Positions 1 to 10,680 of a DNA stretch of 64,000 nucleotides are shown here, piece by piece. The stretch lies in the NCBI GenBank assembly GCA_037013495.1, contig CM072807.1, forward strand, positions 31,662,802 to 31,726,801, written 5' to 3'. The position numbers were made by a program, and so were the translations under genes. The notes beneath the pieces were generated by a model. That model ran no database searches. It saw only the letters and a program-made list of their open reading frames with translations, and was not told the origin of the DNA. Every line of letters begins with the position of its first letter. The first letter of the stretch is position 1. This stretch comes from Hippophae tibetana. Lineage: Eukaryota > Streptophyta > Magnoliopsida > Rosales > Elaeagnaceae.

Positions 1-489
1 GATTTTCTGGTGACAGAATCCATTGTTTATTTTATCAAAATTCTCCTAATACGATTTCTGAGTGATTCATTTTCCCAATTTGAAGTAAATACATATTTTA
101 AATAAAAAATTAATTAATTAAGTAAGTAAATACCGACAATAAGTCGGATTTATTTTCAAGTTTAAATTCATAGAATCACTCAAAAAAAATATTAAAACAA
201 TTTAAAATTACCATATGCATCAAAAACAAGCAAAATAAAACACCTAAAATTTTAATTCTCGTGAAACTAGGCAAAACAGAGATTTTTTCAAAAATGTCTC
301 TCATGGCAAATGTTAGAATCCAATTCAATGCAGAAACATTCAAAAACTCTTATGAACGCACAATTTAAATGCAACGGAAACAAAATGGATTGTAAATATA
401 CCTCCTGCCATTGTTCAAAAGAATTTGATTTTTGAAAAAGTTCATCTTCAACCTCCAACCGGGTCAACCGGACCCGGTTTCACCCAAAC

Positions 490-495
490 GAATTC
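490..495 (+). other. EcoRI subtype tag before a unit start (example)
   Basis: GAATTC occurs here in AACGAATTCTCGG, where the other subtypes read AACGTATTCTCGG. By eye it precedes 39 of the unit starts: 509, 3050, 3559, 6613, 8139, 9664, 11190, 13225, 14751, 16787, 17804, 18313, 20857, 23402, 26963, 28489, 30019, 30527, 31546, 33073, 34601, 35109, 39182, 41727, 43257, 45294, 47333, 48351, 50388, 52427, 53445, 54973, 55989, 57007, 58536, 59551, 61079, 62095, 63113. It travels with the CAACCGG hairpin loop. Related units before 39691, 46314 and 51408 have lost the site. Confidence 0.85.
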
Positions 496-1019
496 TCGGC
501 CGCATCCTGATTTTCTGGTGACAGAATCCAGTGTTCTTTTTATCAAAATTCTTATAATACAATTTCTGAGTGATTCATTTTCCCAATTTGTAGTAAATAC
601 ATCATTTTAAATAAAAATTTAATTAATGAAGTAAATAAATACCGACGATAAGTCGGATTTATTTTCAAGTTTAAATTCATAGAATCACTAAAAAAATATA
701 AAAACAATTTAAAATTACCATATGCATCAAAAACAAGCAAAATAAAAAACCTAAAATTTTAATTCTCGTGAAATTAGGCAAAACAGAGATTTTTTCAAAA
801 ATGTCTCTCATGGCAAATGTTAGAATCCAATTCAATGCAGAAACATTCAAAAACTCTTATGAACGCACAATTTAAATGCAACGGAAACAAAATGAGTTGT
901 AAATATACCTCCTGCCATTGTTCAAAAGAATTTGTTTTTTGAAAAAGTTCATCTTCAACCTCCAACCGGGTCAACCCGACCCGGTTTCACCCAAACGTAT
1001 TCTCGGCCGCATTCTGATT

Positions 1020-1033
1020 TTCTGGTGACAGAA
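1020..1033 (+). other. Start hairpin: TTCTG-GTGA-CAGAA
   Basis: Five complementary pairs (1020-1024 with 1029-1033) enclose the 4-base loop GTGA, which as RNA would have the GNRA tetraloop form. It recurs in nearly every unit. Exceptions include a GTTA loop near 44794 and 49888, CAGATT in the right arm near 40214, 43781 and 48875, and a one-base loss around 54470. A function is not shown; such a short stem can arise by chance. Confidence 0.5.
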
Positions 1034-1073
1034 TCCAGTGTTCTTTTTATCAAAATTCTCATACTACGATTTC

Positions 1074-1198
1074 TGAGTGATTCATTTTCTTAATTTGTAG
1101 TAAATACATCATTTTAAATAAAAAATTAATTAATGAAGTAACTACATACCGACGATAAGTCGGATTTATTTTCAAGTTTAAATTCATAGAATCACTCA
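1074..1198 (+). repeat. 125-bp inverted-repeat frame around the second hairpin
   Basis: TGAGTGATTC at 1074-1083 and its exact reverse complement GAATCACTCA at 1189-1198 bracket an AT-rich stretch that contains the second hairpin at 1149-1163, nearer the right arm. The arms recur in most units. In one subtype the right arm reads GAATCACTAA, which shortens the match to 8 bp (for example near 683-692). It could be the relic of a small foldback or miniature element captured in the monomer, or a coincidence fixed by homogenisation. No target-site duplication can be recognised. Confidence 0.55.
1149..1163 (+). other. Second hairpin: CCGAC-GATAA-GTCGG
   Basis: A perfect 5-bp stem with a 5-base loop sits in otherwise AT-rich sequence. 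By eye, only 5 of about 126 units have a changed stem (near 2697, 3194, 11844, 22519 and 38297-38311). At least 16 have a changed loop: AATAA in the units starting at 1, 7630, 10681 and 14242; GATTA in ten region D units; GAATA in two. The counts are not independent because copies share ancestry. A conserved cruciform or a protein-binding dyad are both possible. Confidence 0.6.
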
Positions 1199-1266
1199 AA
1201 AAAAATATAAAAACAATTTAAAATTACCATATGCATCAAAAACATGCAAAATAAAAAACCTAAAAC
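1198..1266 (+). other. Tract of A-runs, candidate curved DNA
   Basis: Runs of four or more A occur around 1201, 1211, 1220, 1240, 1249, 1255 and 1264, several of them 9-10 bases apart, close to one helical turn. Phased A-runs are known to bend DNA, and curvature is common in satellite monomers. The tract is present in every unit. Curvature is inferred from spacing only. Confidence 0.4.
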
Positions 1267-1439
1267 TTTAATTCTCGTGAAACTAGGCAAAACAGAGATT
1301 TTTTCAAAAATGTCTCTCATGGCAAATGTTAGAAATCAATTCAATGCAGAAACATTCAAAAACTCTTATGAACGCACAATTTAAATGCAACGGAAACAAA
1401 ATGAGTTGTAAATATACCTCCTGCCATTGTTCAAAAGTA

Positions 1440-1448
1440 TTTTTTTTT
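1440..1448 (+). repeat. Length-variable T-run in the monomer (example)
   Basis: In the GTATTTTTTTTTG context the T-run has 9 bases here, 12 near 4492-4503 and similar lengths near 15682. Much of the 507-511 bp spread in unit length comes from this run and from the A-run after the long inverted repeat. Sequencing error in homopolymers is a possible contributor. Confidence 0.6.
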
Positions 1449-1471
1449 GAAAAAGTTCATCTTCAACCTCC

Positions 1472-1494
1472 AACCGGGTCAACCCGACCCGGTT
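1472..1494 (+). other. GC-rich third hairpin, AACCGGGT / ACCCGGTT arms
   Basis: The arm at 1472-1479 is the exact reverse complement of the arm at 1487-1494, with the 7-base loop CAACCCG between. It is the GC-richest patch of the unit. The EcoRI-tagged subtype has the loop CAACCGG instead (457-479 is an example). Left-arm variants AACTGGGT, AACAGGGT and AATAGGGT occur in about 35 units. The right arm is altered in only two (ACCCAGTT near 46281 and 51375). A dyad of this kind could extrude as a cruciform or bind a dimeric protein, but no known motif is claimed. Confidence 0.65.
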
Positions 1495-4400
1495 TCAATT
1501 TAACGTATTCTCGGCCGCATTCTGATTTTCTGGTGACAGAATCCAGTGTTCTTTTTTATCAAAATTCTCCTAATACGATTTCTGAGTGATTCATTTTCCC
1601 AATTTGTAGTAAATACATCATTTTAAATAAAAAATTAATTAATGAAGTAAGTACATACCGACGATAAGTCGGATTTATTTTCACGTTTAAATTCATAGAA
1701 TCACTCAAAAAAATATTAAAACAATTTAAAATTACCATATGCATCAAAAACAAGCAAAATAAAAAACCTAAAATTTTAATTCTCGTGAAACTAGGCAAAA
1801 CAGAGATTTTTTCAAAAATGTCTCTCATGGCAAATGTTAGAATCCAATTCAATGCAGAAACATTCAAAAACTCTTATGAACGCACAATTTAAATGCAACG
1901 GAAACAAAATGGATTGTAAATATACCTCCTGCCATTGTTCAAAAGAATTTGTTTTTTGAAAAAGTTCATCTTCAACCTCCAACCGGGTCAACCCGACCCG
2001 GTTTAACCCAAACGTATTCTCGGCCGCATTCTGATTTTCTGGTGACAGAATCCAGTGTTCTTTTTATCAAAATTCTCATACTACGATTTCTGAGTGATTC
2101 ATTTTCTTAATTTGTAGTAAATACATCATTTTAAATAAAAAATTAATTAATGAAGTAACTACATACCGACGATAAGTCGGATTTATTTTCAAGTTTAAAT
2201 TCATAGAATCACTCAAAAAAAATATAAAAACAATTTAAAATTACCATATGCATCAAAAACATGCAAAATAAAAAACCTAAAACTTTAATTCTCGTGAAAC
2301 TAGGCAAAACAGAGATTTTTTCAAAAATGTCTCTCATGGCAAATGTTAGAAATCAATTCAATGCAAAAACATTCAAAAACTCTTATGAACGCACAATTTA
2401 AATGCAACGGAAACAAAATGAGTTGTAAATATACCTCCTGCCATTGTTCAAAAGTATTTTTTTTTGAAAAAGTTCATCTTCAACCTCCAACCGGGTCAAC
2501 CCGACCCGGTTTCAATTTAACGTATTCTCGGCCGCATTCTGATTTTCTGGTGACAGAATCCAGTGTTCTTTTTTATCAAAATTCTCCTAATACGATTTCT
2601 GAGTGATTCATTTTCCCAATTTGTAGTAAATACATCATTTTAAATAAAAAATTAATTAATGAAGTAAGTACATACCGACGATAAGTAGGATTTATTTTCA
2701 CGTTTAAATTCATAGAATCACTCAAAAAAATATTAAAACAATTTAAAATTACCATATGCATCAAAAACAAGCAAAATAAAAAACCTAAAATTTTAATTCT
2801 CGTGAAACTAGGCAAAACAGAGATTTTTTCAAAAATGTCTCTCATGGCAAATGTTAGAATCCAATTCAATGCAGAAACATTCAAAAACTCTTATGAACGC
2901 ACAATTTAAATGCAACGGAAACAAAATGGATTGTAAATATACCTCCTGCCATTGTTCAAAAGAATTTCTTTTTTGAAAAAGTTCATCTTCAACCTCCAAC
3001 CGGGTCAACCGGACCCGGTTTCACCCAAACGAATTCTCGGCCGCATCCTGATTTTCTGGTGACAGAATCCAGTGTTCTTTTTATCAAAATTCTCATACTA
3101 CGATTTCTGAGTGATTCATTTTCCCAATTTGTAGTAAATACATCATTTTAAATAAAAAATTAATTAATGAAGTAACTACATACCGACGATAAGTTGGATT
3201 TATTTTCAAGTTTAAATTCATAGAATCACTCAAAAAAAATATTAAAACAATTTAAAATTACCATATGCATCAAAAACAAGCAAAATAAAAAACCTAAAAT
3301 TTTAATTCTCGTGAAACTAGGCAAAACAGAGATTTTTTCAAAAATGTCTCTCATGGCAAATGTTAGAATCCAATTCAATGCAGAAACATTCAAAAACTCT
3401 TATGAACGCACAATTTAAATGCAACGGAAACAAAATGGATTGTAAATATACCTCCTGCCATTGTTCAAAAGAATTTGATTTTTGAAAAAGTTCATCTTCA
3501 ACCTCCAACCGGGTCAACCGGACCCGGTTTCACCCAAACGAATTCTCGGCCGCATCCTGATTTTCTGGTGACAGAATCCAGTGTTCTTTTTATCAAAATT
3601 CTTATAATACAATTTCTGAGTGATTCATTTTCCCAATTTGTAGTAAATACATCATTTTAAATAAAAATTTAATTAATGAAGTAAATAAATACCGACGATA
3701 AGTCGGATTTATTTTCAAGTTTAAATTCATAGAATCACTAAAAAAAATATAAAAACAATTTAAAATTACCATATGCATCAAAAACAAGCAAAATAAAAAA
3801 CCTAAAATTTTAATTCTCGTGAAATTAGGCAAAACAGAGATTTTTTTCAAAAATGTCTCTCATGGCAAATGTTAGAATACAATTCAATGCAGAAACATTC
3901 AAAAACTCTTATGAACGCACAATTTAAATGCAACGGAAACAAAATGAGTTGTAAATATACCTCCTGCCATTGTTCAAAAGAATTTGTTTTTTGAAAAAGT
4001 TCATCTTCAACCTCCAACCGGGTCAACCCGACCCGGTTTCACCCAAACGTATTCTCGGCCGCATTCTGATTTTCTGGTGACAGAATCCAGTGTTCTTTTT
4101 ATCAAAATTCTCATACTACGATTTCTGAGTGATTCATTTTCTTAATTTGTAGTAAATACATCATTTTAAATAAAAAATTAATTAATGAAGTAACTACATA
4201 CCGACGATAAGTCGGATTTATTTTCAAGTTTAAATTCATAGAATCACTCAAAAAAAATATAAAAACAATTTAAAATTACCATATGCATCAAAAACATGCA
4301 AAATAAAAAACCTAAAACTTTAATTCTCGTGAAACTAGGCAAAACAGAGATTTTTTCAAAAATGTCTCTCATGGCAAATGTTAGAAATCAATTCAATGCA

Positions 4401-4578
4401 GAAACATTCAAAAACTCTTATGAACGCACAATTTAAATGCAACGGAAACAAAATGAGTTGTAAATATACCTCCTGCCATTGTTCAAAAGTATTTTTTTTT
4501 TTTGAAAAAGTTCATCTTCAACCTCCAACCGGGTCAACCCGACCCGGTTTCAATTTAACGTATTCTCGGCCGCATTCT

Positions 4579-5595
4579 GATTTTCTGGTGACAGAATCCA
4601 GTGTTCTTTTTTATCAAAATTCTCCTAATACGATTTCTGAGTGATTCATTTTCCCAATTTGTAGTAAATACATCATTTTAAATAAAAAATTAATTAATGA
4701 AGTAAGTACATACCGACGATAAGTCGGATTTATTTTCACGTTTAAATTCATAGAATCACTCAAAAAAATATTAAAACAATTTAAAATTACCATATGCATC
4801 AAAAACAAGCAAAATAAAAAACCTAAAATTTTAATTCTCGTGAAACTAGGCAAAACAGAGATTTTTTCAGAAATGTCTCTCATGGCAAATGTTAGAATCC
4901 AATTCAATGCAGAAACATTCAAAAACTCTTATGAACGCACAATTTAAATGCAACGGAAACAAAATGAGTTGTAAATATACCTCCTGCCATTGTTCAAAAG
5001 TATTTTTTTTTGAAAAAGTTCATCTTCAACCTCCAACCGGGTCAACCCGACCCGGTTTCAATTTAACGTATTCTTGGCCGCATTCTGATTTTCTGGTGAC
5101 AGAATCCAGTGTTCTTTTTTATCAAAATTCTCCTAATACGATTTCTGAGTGATTCATTTTCCCAATTTGTAGTAAATACATCATTTTAAATAAAAAATTA
5201 ATTAATGAAGTAAGTACATACCGACGATAAGTCGGATTTATTTTCACGTTTAAATTCATAGAATCACTCAAAAAAATATTAAAACAATTTAAAATTACCA
5301 TATGCATCAAAAACAAGCAAAATAAAAAACCTAAAATTTTAATTCTCGTGAAACTAGGCAAAACAGAGATTTTTTCAAAAATGTCTCTCATGGCAAATGT
5401 TAGAATCCAATTCAATGCAGAAACATTCAAAAACTCTTATGAACGCACAATTTAAATGCAACGGAAACAAAATGGATTGTAAATATACCTCCTGCCATTG
5501 TTCAAAAGAATTTGTTTTTTGAAAAAGTTCATCTTCAACCTCCAACCGGGTCAACCGGACCCGGTTTCAATTTAACGTATTCTCGGCCGCATTCT
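4579..5595 (+). repeat. Single-monomer duplication of the TTTTCACGTTT subtype
   Basis: The units starting at 4579 and 5087 are adjacent copies of the same subtype, with the same CTCCTAATACG and TTTTCACGTTT markers, at a 508-bp offset. Elsewhere in region A this subtype alternates with others, so the doublet marks a one-monomer expansion. The same doublet recurs at 12208/12716 and 15770/16278, inside the seven-unit repeats. Confidence 0.75.
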
Positions 5596-6612
5596 GATTT
5601 TCTGGTGACAGAATCCAGTGTTCTTTTTATCAAAATTCTCATACTACGATTTCTGAGTGATTCATTTTCTTAATTTGTAGTAAATACATCATTTTAAATA
5701 AAAAATTAATTAATGAAGTAACTACATACCGACGATAAGTCGGATTTATTTTCAAGTTTAAATTCATAGAATCACTCAAAAAAAATATAAAAACAATTTA
5801 AAATTACCATATGCATCAAAAACATGCAAAATAATAAACCTAAAACTTTAATTCTCGTGAAACTAGGCAAAACAGAGATTTTTTCAAAAATGTCTCTCAT
5901 GGCAAATGTTAGAAATCAATTCAATGCAGAAACATTCAAAAACTCTTATGAACGCACAATTTAAATGCAACGGAAACAAAATGAGTTGTAAATATACCTC
6001 CTGCCATTGTTCAAAAGTATTGTTTTTTGAAAAAGTTCATCTTCAACCTCCAACCGGGTCAACCCGACCCGGTTTCAATTTAACGTATTCTCGGCCGCAT
6101 TCTGATTTTCTGGTGACAGAATCCAGTGTTCTTTTTTATCAAAATTCTCCTAATACGATTTCTGAGTGATTCATTTTCCCAATTTGTAGTAAATACATCA
6201 TTTTAAATAAAAAATTAATTAATGAAGTAAGTACATACCGACGATAAGTCGGATTTATTTTCACGTTTAAATTCATAGAATCACTCAAAAAAATATTAAA
6301 ACAATTTAAAATTACCATATGCATCAAAAACAAGCAAAATAAAAAACCTAAAATTTTAATTCTCGTGAAACTAGGCAAAACAGAGATTTTTTCAAAAATG
6401 TCTCTCATGGCAAATGTTAGAATCCAATTCAATGCAGAAACATTCAAAAACTCTTATGAACGCACAATTTAAATGCAACGGAAACAAAATGGATTGTAAA
6501 TATACCTCCTGCCATTGTTCAAAAGAATTTGATTTTTGAAAAAGTTCATCTTCAACCTCCAACCGGGTCAACCGGACCCGGTTTCACCCAAACGAATTCT
6601 CGGCCACATCCT

Positions 6613-7629
6613 GATTTTCTGGTGACAGAATCCATTGTTTATTTTATCAAAATTCTTATAATACAATTTCTGAGTGATTCATTTTCCCAGTTTTTAGTAA
6701 ATACATCATTTTAAATAAAAATTTAATTAATGAAGTAAATAAATACCGACGATAAGTCGGATTTATTTTCAAGTTTAAATTCATAGAATCACTCAAAAAA
6801 AATATTAAAACAATTTAAAATTACCATATGCATCAAAAACAAGCAAAATAAAAAACCTAAAATTTTTATTCTCGTGAAACTAGGCAAAACAGAGATTTTT
6901 TCAAAAGTGTCTCTAATGGCAAAAGTTAGAATACAATTGAATGAAGAAACATTCAAAAACTCTTATGAACGCACAATTGAAATGCAACGGAAACAAAATG
7001 GATTGTAAATATACCTCCTGCCATTGTTCAAAAGTATTTTTTTTTGGAAAAAGTTCATCTTCATCCTCCAACTGGGTCCACCCGACCCGGTTTCAATTTA
7101 ACGTATTCTCGGCCGCATCGTGATTTTCTGGTGACAGAATCCAGTGTTCTTTTTTATCAAAATTCTCCTAATACGATTTCTGAGTGATTCATTTTCCCAA
7201 TTTGAAGTAAATACATATTTTAAATAAAAAATTAATTAATGAAGTAAGTAAATACCGACGATAAGTCGGATTTATTTTCAAGTTTAAATTCATAGAATCA
7301 CTCAAAAAAATATTAAAACAATTTAAAATTACCATATGCATCAAAAACAAGCAAAATAAAAAACCTAAAATTTTAATTCTCGTGAAACTAGGCAAAACAG
7401 AGATTTTTTCAAAAATGTCTCTCATGGCAAATGTTAGAATCCAATTCAATGAAGAAACATTCAAAAACTCTTATGAACGCACAATTTAAATGCAACGGAA
7501 ACAAAATGGATTGTAAATATACCTCCTGCCATTGTTCAAAAGTATTTTTTTTTGGAAAAAGTTCATCTTCAAACTCCAACTGGGTCCACCCGACCCGGTT
7601 TCAATTTAACGTATTCTCGGCCGCATCGT
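6613..7629 (+). repeat. Variant pair related to units near 39.7, 43.3 and 48.4 kb
   Basis: The units starting at 6613 and 7122 carry CCATTGTTTATTTT at the start, CACAATTGAAATGC in place of CACAATTTAAATGC, and ACTGGGTCCACCC in the GC-rich patch. The closest relatives in the window are the pairs starting at 39691, 43257 and 48351, at least 33 kb away, not the neighbouring units. Similarity ends near 7588, where the tails differ (CAATTTAACG here, CACCCAAACG there). Confidence 0.75.
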
Positions 7630-10600
7630 GATTTTCTGGTGACAGAATCCAGTGTTCTTTTTTATCAAAATTCTCCTAATACGATTTCTGAGTGATTCAT
7701 TTTCCCAATTTGAAGTAAATACATATTTTAAATAAAAAATTAATTAATTAAGTAAGTAAATACCGACAATAAGTCGGATTTATTTTCAAGTTTAAATTCA
7801 TAGAATCACTCAAAAAAAATATTAAAACAATTTAAAATTACCATATGCATCAAAAACAAGCAAAATAAAACACCTAAAATTTTAATTCTCGTGAAACTAG
7901 GCAAAACAGAGATTTTTTCAAAAATGTCTCTCATGGCAAATGTTAGAATCCAATTCAATGCAGAAACATTCAAAAACTCTTATGAACGCACAATTTAAAT
8001 GCAACGGAAACAAAATGGATTGTAAATATACCTCCTGCCATTGTTCAAAAGAATTTGATTTTTGAAAAAGTTCATCTTCAACCTCCAACCGGGTCAACCG
8101 GACCCGGTTTCACCCAAACGAATTCTCGGCCGCATCCTGATTTTCTGGTGACAGAATCCAGTGTTCTTTTTATCAAAATTCTTATAATACAATTTCTCAG
8201 TGATTCATTTTCCCAATTTGTAGTAAATACATCATTTTAAATAAAAATTTAATTAATGAAGTAAATAAATACCGACGATAAGTCGGATTTATTTTCAAGT
8301 TTAAATTCATAGAGTCACTAAAAAAAATATAAAAACAATTTAAAATTACCATATGCATCAAAAACAAGCAAAATAAAAAACCTAAAATTTTAATTCTCGT
8401 GAAATTAGGCAAAACAGAGATTTTTTCAAAAATGTCTCTCATGGCAAATGTTAGAATCCAATTCAATGCAGAAACATTCAAAAACTCTTATGAACGCACA
8501 ATTTAAATGCAACGGAAACAAAATGAGTTGTAAATATACCTCCTGCCATTGTTCAAAAGAATTTGTTTTTTGAAAAAGTTCATCTTCAACCTCCAACTGG
8601 GTCAACCCGACCCGGTTTCACCCAAACGTATTCTCGGCCGCATTCTGATTTTCTGGTGACAGAATCCAGTGTTCTTTTTATCAAAATTCTCATACTACGA
8701 TTTCTGAGTGATTCATTTTCTTAATTTGTAGTAAATACATCATTTTAAATAAAAAATTAATTAATGAAGTAACTACATACCGACGATAAGTCGGATTTAT
8801 TTTCAAGTTTAAATTCATAGAATCACTCAAAAAAAATATAAAAACAATTTAAAATTACCATATGCATCAAAAACATGCAAAATAAAAAACCTAAAACTTT
8901 AATTCTCGTGAAACTAGGCAAAACAGAGATTTTTTCAAAAATGTCTCTCATGGCAAATGTTAGAAATCAATTCAATGCAGAAACATTCAAAAACTCTTAT
9001 GAACGCACAATTTAAATGCAACGGAAACAAAATGAGTTGTAAATATACCTCCTGCCATTGTTCAAAAGTATTTTTTTTTGAAAAAGTTCATCTTCAACCT
9101 CCAACCGGGTCAACCCGACCCGGTTTCAATTTAACGTATTCTCGGCCGCATTCTGATTTTCTGGTGACAGAATCCAGTGTTCTTTTTTATCAAAATTCTC
9201 CTAATACGATTTCTGAGTGATTCATTTTCCCAATTTGTAGTAAATACATCATTTTAAATAAAAAATTAATTAATGAAGTAAGTACATACCGACGATAAGT
9301 CGGATTTATTTTCACGTTTAAATTCATAGAATCACTCAAAAAAATATTAAAACAATTTAAAATTACCATATGCATCAAAAACAAGCAAAATAAAAAACCT
9401 AAAATTTTAATTCTCGTGAAACTAGGCAAAACAGAGATTTTTTCAAAAAAGTCTCTCATGGCAAATGTTAGAATCCAATTCAATGCAGAAACATTCAAAA
9501 ACTCTTATGAACGCACAATTTAAATGCAACGGAAACAAAATGGATTGTAAATATACCTCCTGCCATTGTTCAAAAGAATTTGATTTTTGAAAAAGTTCAT
9601 CTTCAACCTCCAACCGGGTCAACCGGACCCGGTTTCACCCAAACGAATTCTCGGCCGCATCCTGATTTTCTGGTGACAGAATCCAGTGTTCTTTTTATCA
9701 AAATTCTTATAATACAATTTCTGAGTGATTCATTTTCCCAATTTGTAGTAAATACATCATTTTAAATAAAAATTTAATTAATGAAGTAAATAAATACCGA
9801 CGATAAGTCGGATTTATTTTCAAGTTTAAATTCATAGAATCACTCAAAAAAAATATTAAAACAATTTAAAATTACCATATGCATCAAAAACAAGCAAAAT
9901 AAAAAACCTAAAATTTTAATTCTCGTGAAACTAGGCAAAACAGAGATTTTTTCAAAAATGTCTCTCATGGCAAATGTTAGAAATCAATTCAATGCAAAAA
10001 CATTCAAAAACTCTTATGAACGCACAATTTAAATGCAACGGAAACAAAATGAGTTGTAAATATACCTCCTGCCATTGTTCAAAAGTATTTTTTTTTGAAA
10101 AAGTTCATCTTCAACCTCCAACCGGGTCAACCCGACCCGGTTTCAATTTAACGTATTCTCGGCCGCATTCTGATTTTCTGGTGACAGAATCCAGTGTTCT
10201 TTTTTATCAAAATTCTCCTAATACGATTTCTGAGTGATTCATTTTCCCAATTTGTAGTAAATACATCATTTTAAATAAAAAATTAATTAATGAAGTAAGT
10301 ACATACCGACGATAAGTCGGATTTATTTTCACGTTTAAATTCATAGAATCACTCAAAAAAATATTAAAACAATTTAAAATTACCATATGCATCAAAAACA
10401 AGCAAAATAAAAAACCTAAAATTTTAATTCTCGTGAAACTAGGCAAAACAGAGATTTTTTCAAAAATGTCTCTCATGGCAAATGTTAGAATCCAATTCAA
10501 TGCAGAAACATTCAAAAACTCTTATGAACGCACAATTTAAATGCAACGGAAACAAAATGGATTGTAAATATACCTCCTGCCATTGTTCAAAAGTATTTTT

Positions 10601-10680
10601 TTTTGGAAAAAGTTCATCTTCAAACTCCAACTGGGTCCACCCGACCCGGTTTCAATTTAACGTATTCTCGGCCGCATCGT

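Larger units (their letters stand above)
1016..1523 (+). repeat. Representative monomer, 508 bp, used for anatomy
   Basis: Order of landmarks in this unit: start hairpin (1020-1033); left arm of a long inverted repeat (1074-1083); AT-rich spacer with TTAATTAA; second hairpin (1149-1163); right arm of the inverted repeat (1189-1198); tract of A-runs (about 1198-1266) containing CATATGCAT; a lower-A segment with TCTCATGG and TTCAATGCAG; ATTTAAAT (about 1379-1386); ACCTCCTGCCATTG; T-run (1440-1448); GC-rich hairpin (1472-1494); CGGCCG (1512-1517). The same order holds in every unit I examined. Start point and phase are my convention only, since a tandem array has no natural origin. Confidence 0.9.
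1016..3049 (+). repeat. Dimer duplication, 1017 bp x 2
   Basis: Units 1016 and 1524 are repeated as units 2033 and 2541 at an offset of 1017 bp. They share the alternation of CTCATACTACG units and TTTTCACGTTT units. Few differences are visible: GCAGAAAC against GCAAAAAC near 1347 and 2364, and AAGTCGG against AAGTAGG near 2697. The tail of the second copy switches to the EcoRI-tagged subtype before 3050. Confidence 0.8.

Noticed and set aside
1074-1198. Intact miniature inverted-repeat transposon in each unit
   Set aside because: The 10-bp arms are short, no target-site duplication can be recognised, and the segment is never seen apart from the monomer in this window. Kept only as an inverted-repeat observation.
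1255-1290. Helitron-like 3' end (the palindrome TAAAATTTTA in most units, followed by a CTAG)
   Set aside because: The palindrome is AT-only with no loop, CTAG is a 4-base match expected by chance, and no Helitron 5' end or helicase sequence is present.
1440-1523. CENP-B box in the GC-rich patch
   Set aside because: No match to the mammalian TTCG....A..CGGG core was found on either strand; the patch is a different dyad.
1326-1589. Open frame of 87 codons on the plus strand with four cysteines spaced like a small zinc finger
   Set aside because: It runs across the arbitrary unit boundary, overlaps the minus-strand frame, changes reading frame with the T-run length, and has no recognisable family. 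The cysteine spacing looks coincidental.
1559-1867. Open frame of 102 codons on the minus strand, recurring in many units, leucine- and phenylalanine-rich with a membrane-like stretch
   Set aside because: It exists only because the A-rich tract of the repeat reads as F/L/I codons on the other strand. Lengths vary (63-102 codons) with subtype, it spans repeat landmarks, and nothing shows coding selection. The same sequence also gives overlapping frames on the plus strand.
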